Made by a program: the position numbers and the translations under genes. A stretch of DNA of 64,000 bases from Liquidambar formosana (taxonomy: Eukaryota; Streptophyta; Magnoliopsida; Saxifragales; Altingiaceae): NCBI GenBank assembly GCA_039720395.1, contig CM077823.1:4702909-4766908 (forward strand). Reading direction: 5' to 3'. The notes under the pieces were generated by a model. The model was not told the origin of the DNA. It worked only from the letters and a program-made list of their open reading frames with translations, and ran no database searches. Below are positions 52,694 to 64,000 of this stretch, piece after piece (position 1 is the first letter of the stretch; the number at the start of each line of letters is the position of its first letter).

Positions 52694-55067
52694 TGTCATG
52701 ATCCAAATTAATTAAGTCGTGATCAATAGTAATAAAATAAACTTTATTTAATAAATCCTTTGATAAAAAGTGGATGACACGTGTCAAAACCTCACCATTT
52801 TAAAGGATTTTGGGACATGACCCATCCGTAGATGGGACATATATCATAAAACCTGTTGTAAAATTTATTTCATAAAAATTTCCTGTCATCCATACAAGTG
52901 GTATCATCCCATGCGTTGCATTCCACGTATACAACATTAAATAATTAAAATTTCAACCATGATTTAATTTACATTTACATTGACCATTGGCCCCAAATAT
53001 GAATTAATGAAACACATTCATTTATCTTTGAATTATAAAATTTATAAAATTCATTATAATCGTCCAGGTAGATTATGTATCTCCCAATAGCTAGCATTTC
53101 CTTGTAAAGTATCCTACTAACTATCTGAAAAACATTTAAAATGATAGGCGTGAGTTCGACAACTCAGTAGATACAATTTAACATATATAGTAAACTTAAG
53201 CAATGATATAAATAAAATCCTATTATATCATTTAAATCAAAATATACTAACCGAGTATATTAAAAAGAATCCAAATCAAGTCATAACCTACAACTTAAAG
53301 TAAATAATGCATAATACCCAATGCATGTGACTCATGTCTAATTTACATTAATTCCATAAATTACCGACCACCTCTGTAGGAGTCTTCGCGCGGAAATGGA
53401 GGATTTAAACCTAACCTCCAAGAGGATAACACTGCACCCTCGAAAACTTGCAAGGATGAAAAGTAGCCTCTTTTTCGAGAACACAAGGGTTCCTACCTGG
53501 AACCGGAAAGTACCTGGATTTGGGAGCACAGCTGTCATCCCTATTTGGGATCGTAAGCAACCCAGGACCAAATGAAAGGAAAACACCGATAAGTCCCTTG
53601 ACCGCTAGCAATTCAATTCCAATGACCCTTTTATGCAATACTTTTACCCAGTATTCTTTAAGTCCATTTAATGCATGATTATACCCAACATGCAGCGCAA
53701 TTAACCATAAAAATGATTTTTAACCAAAATCATCTCCAAAATATGCAATATAACCTATAATAAAATAACCTCATAATTATACCAAAATTATGATAAACAA
53801 CATAAATTCCCATTATGATTATAACTTTAAAATCATAATCGAAAACATCAATTAAACATGGAAATTAACTATAAAATCCATACATCTATATTCCTTAAAA
53901 TATATAAAATAAACCAAGCTCATTAATAAACATAATTTCCAATTTATGTTATCAAATACCCAAAGTTCCATTTCAAGATTTATTCCATAAATCATCTATA
54001 CACATATTCTAAATTCCAAGAATAATAATACTATGATAATATATACCATATTATTAGTCCATAGTTTAAACCTATGTAAATTGCACCTACCTCCATGAAA
54101 TGTATATAAAATGCAACCTTAAGTTTTGTGGGTGTGAAATCCAAGCCCTAAGATGCACATGTAAACTCCTAATCCAAGCTCTTGTTCCCAAATGCCATGA
54201 ATGATAATGGTAATAGAGGTCCCAACTCTAAATCATTACCAAAACTCTCCAATATGCATGAACAAACCCAAAAATGTAAGAATGCGATGATAATCCAAAA
54301 TAAATTACAAACCCTAGCTCTAAAATGTGATAAAATACTTCTAAAAATGCAAAAAGAGTTGATGAGGATGAAAATCCATACCAAAACCCATGAAATCAAA
54401 GCTCAAGCCACTATGAGCAAGCTCCAAACTCTACCAAGAGGTTGGAGAAGATGAATCCAACCATAATAATGCATTCCCAAGCATCAAAGTGAGGTGATCG
54501 AGAGAGTGAAAAACCCACACATGCAAAAGAAAAATGCACTTTTCTCCCTCCAAACAAGCCCTATTTCTCTCCTCTCTCTCTATCCTTCTCTCTTTAGCTC
54601 TATAAGCCCAAAAAGACCAGATCTAGTCTTTAAAAGTCGTGGTTGAAGGGTTATAAGACTGGGGAAGGGCACATGCGTCATTTGACGCATTATAAAAAAA
54701 TTTCAGCATTCTGCCAGCCCCGTTCGATCAGGGTTGACAGTTCGATCGATTGGGGTTAACAGTACCCGATAGCCATTTCTAGAGGGGTTCCGATCAATCG
54801 CCCCTTACACCGATCGATTGTTACCCTCACGGTTTGTGAGTTTTTGTCAGCATTCAGCAAAAACTCATCCAAACGCTTCCAAATCACCCCGGAACCTTCC
54901 CAAACCCATTAAAATGACTTTTAAACATAAAATAAATATGCCCACGCAAATAAAAATCAATATCATGCAATGCCCATGCATGAATACAAACCGACAAAAT
55001 CCAATAATACGTGTACTAATAAAGTATTAAACCTTTAATACTTTACTTAAAATTTACGGGTGTTACA
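52694..55067 (-). mobile_element. Solo LTR, 2,374 bp, probably Ty3-gypsy
   Basis: The segment starts TGTCATGATCC and ends ACGGGTGTTACA, flanked on both sides by AGGAC. On the minus strand it reads TGTAACACCCG ... GGATCATGACA, a common start and end for long LTRs of plant Ty3-gypsy elements such as Tekay/Del; this lineage is inferred from length and ends only. There is no primer site, coding region or second LTR, so the internal part was lost, probably by recombination between LTRs. Long open frames inside (for example 53,338-53,638) show no recognisable domain. Confidence 0.88.
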
Positions 55068-55072
55068 AGGAC

Positions 55073-56175
55073 TTTTAACCCCATCCCATTTGTGCAATAC
55101 CTCCAAAGGTTTGAATATATAGGTAATTTAATTTTCCCTTTCTTCTTCTTCTTCTTCTTTTTCTTCTTATTTATTTATTTATTTATTTTTGGTTCAAACA
55201 TATTTGGAACTGTTTTGCATTGACGCGGGCAATACTGCGTGAGTTTCTCAAACGTGTCTTTTGAAGTAACCACGTCAATTGATGTACATTAGTCGTTGTA
55301 TGGTATAGCTACGTATAGCATCACCCAAGTTTTTGTCTGTCTACAGGTCTTCATTGATTCTTTTCCTTAGGATAGTTGCCTAAAAGTTCAGTAAAGTACA
55401 CCTACAAACAGATACCTAGCCAAAAATTCTCATTTATTTATTTATTTTTAAAACGGATAAAATTGAGTCAATAAAATTAAAATTTATTTATCAATTAGTC
55501 ATACATTTTTAAAATACCTCTGATTTACCTTTATTACTAAGAATACTTCATCTTCTATTATCAAAGACACCTTATGTAACTAACTTAGTTTTTTAATATT
55601 CCATTTTTTAAAAACTTATAACTTATGTTATACACATCCGTTTTTTTAAAAAATTATATCTTTGAAAGCTATTTGTTGACAGTTTTAAAAAAAAAAAAAT
55701 TATATTAATTGGGTTATTATTAAAAAAAATTAAAACTGTAAAATTTTACTATTTTGTAAAACTATAAAATTTTACAATTTAATCATATACCACCTTTATT
55801 AAAGTCAACATAACCTGAGCTGGGCAACGCAGCAACCAAAACAACACTATTTTTAGGCAAACCCTTTTTTTTTTTTTCTAAAAATCTGATGTAAAATAAA
55901 AATAAAAATAAAGAAAGAACGAAAGAAGAGGAAACTCTAGCTCTCGGTGTTGGAAGGAAGAGACCTTGAGAGTTGAGGTTTGTAGGTGTACATGATGGTG
56001 GTGTTGCCATGGATTGAGAAGGAGTAGTGGAGAGGGTTGGAGGGCGATTGGTCTGACTCCGTTCATTTTTGCTAAGTGCAGATCTGGAGGATGCATGTGG
56101 ATCGTGGGCATCCTAGACATGGATGATATGGTCATCGGGGGTTGTGGTTCTCCTCGGGTGGCAGAAGAGTTGGCT
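55073..56175. other. Intergenic stretch, no gene seen
   Basis: Contains CTT and ATTT simple repeats near 55,140-55,180 and AT-rich spacer. No gene is supported. Confidence 0.5.
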
Positions 56176-56513
56176 GGAAAAGATGAAGCTCGCTGATGAG
56201 CTTCAGATCTGGAAAAGAAAGACAGAGAGAGCTGGAGAAGACGAAGCTCGCTGATGAGCTTCAGATCTGGACAAAAAGAGAGAGAGAGAGGGTTATCGGC
56301 GCCGATGGAGAAGTGGTCACCGTTGAGTTCATTTCGATCTGTTATGATCGTGGTGTAACTCTACCACAAGACATTCCTCCCAACAGCAATAAATATTCAG
56401 AACCAGATAAAATCTTGACGAAGGGAGCATTTGAGAAGGAATCACTGTCAATAGTAAGAACATATATTAATGCAATTGGACCTCACCATTTGACAATTCT
56501 ACCCGATCTATAG
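56014..56513 (+). other. Unrecognised open frames with a tandem 34-bp repeat
   Basis: Two frames (56,014-56,196 and 56,196-56,513, the second 105 codons) cover a GC-richer island. The phrase GAAGCTCGCTGATGAGCTTC plus AGATCTGGA occurs at about 56,186 and 56,243. The second frame ends with a protein-like stretch (GAFEKESLSIVRTYINAIGP) and TAG; the codons up to NAIGP look like an exon end. I do not recognise the family. It could be a captured or decayed host exon. Confidence 0.3.
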
Positions 56514-56519
56514 TGATTT

Positions 56520-57650
56520 TTGTTTTATATATTTGTGCAGGTCACTCATCCTTGGTTCAGAAAACACGAATTGCATATGCAAAGCATAAGCACGTAATGG
56601 CAGGAGTGGAGAGGGAGGGAGAAAGAGAAAGGGGTGAGGGTGAGGGTATTATTGTAAGATTGAAGGCAAATGGACCATTCGAGTTATAAAAAGAGTTTAG
56701 CGACTATTTGCTAAATAAATCTTATTTATTAGACTAATGGCTAAATCCCCTTTTTTTTAATTTTCCAACACAAAAATTTTTGTTTTGTTTTGTTTTGTTT
56801 TGTATTTTTTGGGATAAGTACATACAGATCAGTAAAAGCCAATAGGCCAAAGAAAACAAAACAAGCACATCTTCAAATTCACCAACGGTCTCCATTAAAG
56901 ACTTTTTTTATTTTTATTTTTATTTTTTTTTGCGTGTTTGCGTTGAGGGTGGGGGAAACTACTTAGAAGTTCAGTGAAATACGAGTTCCCACACATATGG
57001 CCATCCAAATTTATTTCTCTCTTTATTTATTTTAATTATAATTTTATAAAAATAACTTTATTCCATAAAATTTATAAAAGAACCAGGTAAGCTTAATCTC
57101 TTTAGACCCTTAAAAAAAAAAAAAAAAAAAAAAGAATCAAATCAAATTAATATATCAAGCTAAAGGGTTTGAGTCCTGCAAAATACCTTTTGTAGGGGCT
57201 GTGTTGGGGATGGGGCTTGCGGTTCTGGGTTTGTATTTTATGCGTTTGGTTTTAGTCTTCTTTATATTGTTTCTTTTGTTTTGGGGGTTTGTTTCTTTCT
57301 CCGTATGCTTTCTATTTTTATTTATTTATTTATACTTTTTATGTTTTGTTTTGAAGGTTACTCTTGGGGGTTGGTATAATTGAGGATTATTGAGAAAGTT
57401 TTTAAGGTGTTTAAACATCTTCTCCACTTAATAGGATAGGTTAGGAATTCAAACACACGGTTATGTTCTCATCAGTACGTGTTAATATAAGTTATATCAG
57501 TACCATGCATTGGGGATTGTACCCCTTGTATTAGTCCAATATATCTCATATCCCACTAATGCACAAGATACAATTCTCAATGCGAGTGTTAATATAAGTT
57601 ATATCATCACGTGTTTACCTAATTATCATCCTTCAAACACATCCTATTGT
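56520..57650. other. Intergenic stretch, no gene seen
   Basis: Mostly AT-rich with TTTTG repeats near 56,780 and A/T runs (57,110-57,133). No gene is supported. Confidence 0.5.
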
Positions 57651-57670
57651 ATATATCCACACACACATCT

Positions 57671-57724
57671 AAAAAAAAAAAAAAAAGAAGAAGAAGAAGA
57701 AGAAGAAGAAGGAAGAAGGAAGAA
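57671..57724. repeat. A run and (GAA)n microsatellite
   Basis: An A run followed by about 9 GAA/AAG units and GGAAGAAGGAAGA. A smaller (GAA)n lies at 58,062-58,080. Confidence 0.95.
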
Positions 57725-58389
57725 CAAACCAAATCCTCTCCACCGAGTTTGTTTATATTTTCATTAAAAGGCTTGAACTACAATGATTCACCCACACGGG
57801 TTTATAGAAATTTTGTTTTCTTTTTTTCTTTTTCCCTTGTGGGAAAGTTTCTTAAAAGTTTGGTGGAATACAAGTATCTATTACCCAACAATAAAAATGT
57901 CCTCTCGTTATTTATTCATGTAACGGTACATTTTTTTTATTCCAGTTTGAACTTAAAACTTTATAAGATAACTGTATGGACTTAAGGTTTTATGATGAGT
58001 CTTAAAAAGGGTTATACACGCTAATTCCCCGCCCCCCCCAAAAAAAAAAAATGAGAGCATGAAGAAGAAGAAGAAGAAGAATACAGCAAAACTTATTTTT
58101 TTGGATTTTAACTAGAAAAACCTAGTTTTCTGTTAATGAAATACCTAGTTAAGTTTACAAAAAACCTAAGTTTACAAAAATCTATTTACTTTTACTAAAA
58201 ATCTAGTTAACATCACAAAAACTAGTAAACTTGACAAAAACCAACAAGAAATTCTTAGCTACTACCCAATCGAGTGTCAACCTGATCTAAATGGAGAAAA
58301 AAAGAAGAAGAGAAGAAAAGCTTAAATCCAACTAGAACCAAAAACAAAGAAAAAAAAAAAAAAAAGGACAAAGATGTTGTCACCATCAT

Positions 58390-58780
58390 TTGTGTTGCAT
58401 TTTCATACCGAAGGTATGTTAGAGCTTGAGGCTTGGAAGGACGAAGGGGGAAGGTGAGTGGAGAGAGAAGGGGTGGAAAGAGATTTGGAAAGGTGGAGAG
58501 AGATAATGTAGAGAGATAAAGTCAAAGAGAAGAAAAATAGATTTTTTAAAGGGAAAGAGGGGTTGTCCTGTATTTGACAAGTGAAAGGAAATAGATAAGA
58601 GTGAAAAAGATAGAGAAGGGTGTCACGTGGGGAGAGAGAGGATAGAGAAACAAGAGACAAAAAAAAAAAGCAAAAAGGGGAGAGAGAAGAGAGAGAAAGA
58701 AACAAAAAAAACTCTCCGAAAAGGTAGGGAGAGGAGAAAGAAACAATCGACAAAAAGTAAAAGCATACTCCCACCGTTTT
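58390..58780. repeat. Purine-rich tract (GA-rich on the plus strand)
   Basis: Nearly 400 bases are dominated by G and A on the plus strand with GGAGAGAGA clusters. A Ser/Leu/Phe-rich minus-strand open frame of 123 codons is caused by this composition and has no protein-like features. Confidence 0.75.
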
Positions 58781-58784
58781 ATAA

Positions 58785-60369
58785 AAATAGATTATTTTTG
58801 TAATTTTTTTTTAAAAAATTTTTATTCAAAAAATCAAATCATTACTTTTTGGTATTTTTAATAATATTTCAATAATTATTTTAAAAACAAAACCCATAAA
58901 AAGTAAGAAATGGTATTTTTGTAAAAATAGAGTTTAATAAATAAAAAGTCAATGAAATGATAATTTTTCTTACAACACGTGTTTTATCAAACATAACCTA
59001 TCTTTGTGGGATGAAAGGAATATTAAATAAGGTTCAGGCTTTCATAATTTTTCACTTGAGATCTGAAAACACTAATATAAAGACATTTAAGTAAATAAAT
59101 TATATTGTTTAACGAAGTGGGCAGATGCATACCCGTTTAACAATCATTTCTCTATTTCTTTTAATCAAATTAACAAATTACGCTAGACAGCCAAGTCACT
59201 TTAAACAATGAAATTAATCAAGCCAAACCAATAAATTAAGCAAGAGATCGAGTTTGAGCATACCTATCCCGTTAAGTTTCCAACCTACAAGCTTAAGCTT
59301 ATAAGTGGAGGATCCAAACAGGTTTATGAAGACATGTCAAGGTTTATAGTTAATCAATGTGGGATGTGCTATATTTCCAACACCAACTTAAAATTCTAAG
59401 CTTTTAAGTGGAGGGCCCAAACAAGTATATGAAATCATGTCGAGGCTCATGTGCAAGCCTAACAAGATAGAAATGGATCTGTCACATAAAAAACAAAGAC
59501 GGGCTCACAAATGAACAGTCTAAGAACGACATGCTCTAATATCATATTAAATTTCAAACCTACAAGCCTAAGCTTATGAGTAGAGAACTTAAACAGGTAT
59601 ATAAAACTATGTCAAACCTAATATCTGAGCGATATATAATGTGTTATATTTCTAACATTCTTTCATGTGCAGGCTTAACATAGGCATGTCACGTGGGCAA
59701 CAACTATAAGCTCAACTTGTATGTAATATTCAATTTCAAAATGTTCACTTATCCTCCATTTGGGTCATGGATTTTACCAAGGAAAAAAAAGGTAAGGGAA
59801 AAAAAAAAAATGAGAAAGAAAGAAAATGAAAGAAAAAGATAAAATTATATTAAGCCAAAATTATTCCAATTCTTCTTCTCCTTCTTCCAATTTTTCATTG
59901 CAACCAAATAAAAAAAACGTATAAGTTCATTATATTTTATATTTTTTCATTGATAGAATCTGGGAACCAAATAGAGCAATTAAAAAAAAACAAAAAAAAA
60001 AAAAAAAACCAACCAAACAAACAAACAAACAAACTCTAACGCGTAAAATTTCACTTTGGTGGGGTTGGTTTCTCCTATTAGAAGGGTGACAAATACATTA
60101 ACAAAGGATTCTCCTAGTGGACTCGAATTTGGTGCAGTTTAACCCTTTAACTGCACCGTGCAGTAGCTCGTGAATGGGCGATACGTGTAGAGGGCTGAAA
60201 TTGGAACCTGTTATTGCAACCTCTCCGCACCTGAGAAAAAAAAAACTCATTTCTATGTATATAGCAATAACAAGTTACTGTTTAATAATATATAACAAGT
60301 AACATATTACTTTTTGACATCATAATTTGCATGTTAGTGTTTTGAGAGCAAAATAATAACATATATATC

Positions 60370-60406
<37 letters not shown>

Positions 60407-61740
60407 CAGAATTACTTAATAAATAAATAAATAAATAAATAAAAAGTGCCCCTACAAGCAAATAAGGGTAAATTAGGATTTTTCAAAAAAAATAATAGAA
60501 TTACTGCTATTAAAAATACTCGAATGTGGATTAAAGGGTTAGAAAATCTTTTGGTGTTGTTATTACTAAAACCATTCTTCTAAGTTGAGTTTTTCTAATA
60601 TTTCCTTTTTACTTTTGTTCACCACAAAAAATATCAGACCAATGGTTATTACATGTGCGGTAACACATTGGCAGAAGTTTTAGTATGACAAATGGCTTGT
60701 GGCCATTTGGTAAACCTGAGTTATTTATTGGGTGAACCACTAAGGGTAGACGGTTATCAGGAGAAGTATCAGGCTTACACATATTCAGGTAAGAGATCAA
60801 TTATTGGTCAAACATCGTTTAAGAATAAAGGAAATACTTTTCGTCTTTATGAATGTGAATGAGTGGTTGTGGTGGGATAATTTCTCGTTTAGTGGACAAA
60901 ATCAAGAAGAAAATTAAGGAGAACAAGACCTTGAAACGTAGGCGGCCAAGTGAAACCAGTGGTGTACAACATTAGAAGCTATCAATGATCTGACCATTAA
61001 TGGTGTTTATTTCAAAGGGAATTTCCACAAAATTTTGGGTCTGCCATGACAGCACGCGGCCACTACGGTTTTTCCATTGCATCGCTAATGATATAATCAC
61101 TAGTCCCTAGCCAACATCTTCTTTCTTTTTTTAAACCCTTCCATCAAAGTTAACTTTAGAAGTTAGTGTTTTTTTTATAGAAAGAGTTAGAATGAGCATC
61201 AAAGAAAATCTAACATTGGCACCTAGATCCTCCAAAACATGTACTCACTATTCTAAATATTATTAATAAAATAAAATGAATACATGATAAATAAAAATCA
61301 AAAATCAAAAATAAAAAATAAAATGAAGAGAAAATCAAAATGATCAATGTGACTTATGAGCTATCACAAGCCAGTTAACAAGACTCAAATATTATTTAAA
61401 TCTATACTTAGGAACACTAAAAACATCATGAGCAATAGCAGCCCAAAACGGACTCCTTTGGAACATACTCCCACCATTACAAACCACTATACTTTAAACC
61501 AGAATTTGCACATAGATTGGTTATTGAATTGCCTTCCCAAAAAATATGAGAGCATTGAAATCCTGTATGTTGCAAAAAGAACTAACAGTTCTTCCATCTA
61601 ACCTTGAGAGCCCAAGGAGGAACAAAGAAAAGATTCATAAGACGGTGAATAATGGAGGTTGAATCACTCTCTAGCCAATGTATAACTCCGCAAAGAAAGA
61701 ATTTTGGATCCCCAAATTAATACAAAAAATACCTATAGTG
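58785..61740. other. Intergenic stretch, no gene seen
   Basis: AT-rich, with a few simple repeats (AT near 60,368-60,390, AAAT near 60,420-60,440). The part at 59,260-59,700 has recurring AAGCTTATGAG / AAACAGGTATATG-like phrases that may be an old tandem repeat. A G/C-richer piece at 60,120-60,235 is not assigned. No gene is supported. Confidence 0.5.
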
Positions 61741-61745
61741 AAACC

Positions 61746-62273
61746 TGTAAGAATTTTTTGGACTCTATAGCTTATATTTTTTTTTAGATTAAATTTTGAG
61801 TTAATTGTGATGATCTTGTAAAAGTGGGACCCATAGATCAAACAGTTTTTTGTCAATCACAGTGAATATGTTTTAACCGTTTGATCAAATATAATCTGAT
61901 AATATTAATAGGGTTTTAATGAGTGTGGTGATTTAATTCTATGTGTCTTAACCCATAGGACTTATGATAGGTTAAAGTCTTAGTTGGATTTGGAAACTTA
62001 GGGTTAGTGGTCGTCATCCATCCGCCTATATATTTCATTGTGTTTTGGAATCCTATTATCTAAAAGTTAGGAAAGCTGGGTGTAGTACCACGGCCGTCGT
62101 CAGAGTTTTCTATTCTTGCAAGTAGAAGCATCTTTATAGTGACTACGTTTTCGACTCCTACCGGTATGTGTGGATTATTTATTCAATTGTGATTTGCTAT
62201 GCCATATAGATCCGATCTATCTTGTTTTCGCTTCCACTTAGTTAAATATTATTTGTTTTAATATTTTCTATCA
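61746..62273 (+). repeat. Candidate 5' LTR of another LTR retrotransposon
   Basis: The right end (TTTTCTATCA) is fixed by the primer site two bases downstream. The left end at TGTAAGAATTTTTTGG is a guess from the TG start; about 528 bp. A TATA-like CTATATATTTC lies near 62,026. No second LTR is seen, as the window may end inside the element. Confidence 0.45.
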
Positions 62274-62275
62274 TG

Positions 62276-62287
62276 TGGTATTAGAGC
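62276..62287 (+). other. Primer binding site (tRNA-iMet)
   Basis: TGGTATTAGAGC matches the plant initiator tRNA-Met primer site with one change, and is the same sequence as in the copia element at 13.8 kb. Its place just after a CA dinucleotide supports an LTR end at 62,273. Confidence 0.7.
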
Positions 62288-64000
62288 TACGGCTTAGATC
62301 TATATGATTTTGGTGACCGTTTCATTGAGGTTTATTTAAAATTATTTTATTGAAGTTATGATTTTGCTCTTGATTACTACATAAGGTTCGCCTTCTTTTG
62401 AATGTTGTACGTATTGGCTTTTTTGTGTTTTTTGGCATCCTCTTATTCCAATAGAATAGTTATAAAAGTTTTTTTTTTCAAACTTTAAATTTTGAGAACT
62501 TTACGACTATGTTTTCGTTTGTACTATTTTGCCACTTTACCATCTTGGAGGGCTATGATAACTGTGACTGGGAAGAGGTTGTTTATAAGTTTTTTTTTGA
62601 GAATTGTCTTCTCATATAAACAGTCTTACCAATTGAAGGTCCCATTTTGCTAGTACGAATTTTGGGAATTATAGACTTCTGCCTCTTGAGCACAACTCAG
62701 TCAAGCCTTAAGATCACTATTGTTGATCTTTTTTGTCTTACACTTAATTGGGTAATAGCTAGATTCTATGCATCTTTGTATATATGTATACATACATTGA
62801 TTCTTTGTGATGAGGTTTTGTAAATCATTGTGTTTAATTTCCTCTTAATTTTTGACTTGGCTTTTTGAAAAATAAAATTTTCATGAGACATGTCAAATTT
62901 TATATGTGTAAATAATAGAATTTTCATGTATTTTGAATTGACACCAATTTGGTAGTAAAACACATTTATTAGTCACTTTTGACTTGGTCTCACTTTTGTT
63001 GGAGGAAATAAATTAGTATTAAACAATTATTGAATTTATTGGGCTTTTGATATTTTTGATATTTTTGTTTTCGTTTTGTCTATTGATTCAGATCATATTT
63101 TTATCCATTCGCATTTGTTATTTCAAAATTATTATATGTTTGAATCAATTTATTGGTGATCTTTATAGAGAATTATTATGTTAGCCCATATTGATTTTTG
63201 TTTTGACTAGTAGTCTCTTATGGGGAAGATATGACTATTAGTATTGTTGCATCATGATATATATATATATTGTGAGACTTGTGCTAATACTTGTATGAGA
63301 CTATTGGACTGCCAAAGTAGACGAAAAATCTCTATAACTATTTAGAGGGCTCATTAGTATTTTGTTCAACATGTTTATGTTGAGTTTGTGTTACTTTAAT
63401 TTGAATATCATGATGTTATGTTGCGTTCGATCGTGTCTATGTTTGATATATGACCCAAAAGCTTTATCATTTATGGTAACATGGTTGGAACGGGCAAAGA
63501 AGTGGAATATGCATGTGTGAAATTGATTTCAGTATATGACCCAAAGGCATTGAGAATGATAAGACACTTTGTGTAGGAAACTTGCCTTGATTTTGCGATA
63601 AAGTCGTTTTGTTATTTGGTTCACAATTTCGACCTAAAGGAGGAATCTTGAATTGCAAATAATTTAGAATTTGGTCTATCCCAAAGATCAAATTGTTGTG
63701 GATGTTATTGCGTTTACATATGCTTAGTATTATATAATCCACGTTCGTTTTTTGGCATATTTAATTTGCTCCCATTCTATTACAATTTATTTCAAATATG
63801 CCATATTAATATTGAAACAATTCTGATTCTATAGCTGTTAAGAAATTGATTGTTTTAAGATTAAGGCTACAGAAGAATTTTAAATTTTTAAAATTGATAT
63901 CTTGTTTTCTATTTCATGATTATAGATATAAACTTTTAGAATGAGATCAAATATAGTTTTTCTAGAAACTTACAAGCACAATATTTTTGGGGCCTTATAT
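62288..64000. other. Region after the primer site, no gene seen
   Basis: No GAG or POL frame is recognisable in 1.7 kb. The phrase TTGATATATGACCCAAA occurs at 63,442 and TCAGTATATGACCCAAA at 63,528. The element may be a decayed or non-coding (LARD-like) one. Confidence 0.4.

Noticed and set aside
58403..58774. 123-codon minus-strand frame rich in Ser, Leu and Phe
   Set aside because: The purine-rich tract gives open pyrimidine codons on the other strand; no domain or protein-like pattern is present.
1..64000. tRNA, rRNA or other structural RNA genes
   Set aside because: Reading both strands by eye gave no cloverleaf or rRNA match; the pol III-like boxes found belong to SINE-like repeats. 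A tRNAscan or Infernal run would settle this.

Overview
The window is nuclear DNA from a flowering plant, most likely a woody eudicot; the species cannot be fixed from the sequence. It is AT-rich, has spliced genes with GT-AG introns, long A/T runs and microsatellites, and contains plant-specific families: LRK10L-type receptor kinase, ULTRAPETALA, NPH3, F-box/PP2, and CACTA, Mutator, copia and LINE elements. There are no operons, CRISPR arrays or recognisable RNA genes. It is gene-poor and repeat-rich, and no intact functional gene can be shown.

Layout. At 0-16.1 kb lie the remains of an LRK10L receptor-kinase cluster. One gene runs on the minus strand from 14,652 to 2,698: signal peptide and extracellular exon, candidate 33-37 nt micro-exons, then a transmembrane and kinase exon. 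Its first exon is split by a 4,991-bp Ty1-copia element (9,238-14,228) with a perfect 5-bp target duplication. A decayed paralogous kinase lies head-to-head at 15.4-16.1 kb. At 16.8-27.8 kb are local repeats, including a 2.9-kb Mutator-like element (17,849-20,708) inserted into an older foldback MITE whose relatives lie at 7.8 and 27.4 kb, plus LINE and SINE fragments.

At 29.3-36.6 kb are three dead host-gene copies: an ULTRAPETALA-like gene broken by several small insertions, a divergent ACA-type calcium ATPase, and an NPH3 fragment carried inside a Pack-MULE with a 9-bp target duplication. At 36.7-50.8 kb is a 14.1-kb CACTA transposon with matching ends, subterminal repeats, a AAA target duplication, TNP2-like and TnpA-like genes, and a captured F-box/PP2 gene fragment. 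At 52.7-55.1 kb is a 2.37-kb solo LTR with a perfect 5-bp target duplication. At about 61.7 kb to the end there is probably the 5' part of another LTR element, marked by a tRNA-Met primer site.

The host genes do not form a pathway. The story is layered transposition: at least six element boundaries can be placed to the base with their target duplications, and several elements have duplicated or carried pieces of host genes. The most interesting points are tandem, mostly phase-preserving micro-exons in the receptor kinase intron, host-gene capture by both the CACTA and the Mutator element, and the catalytic-motif change in the calcium-ATPase relic. No wholly new system is evident.
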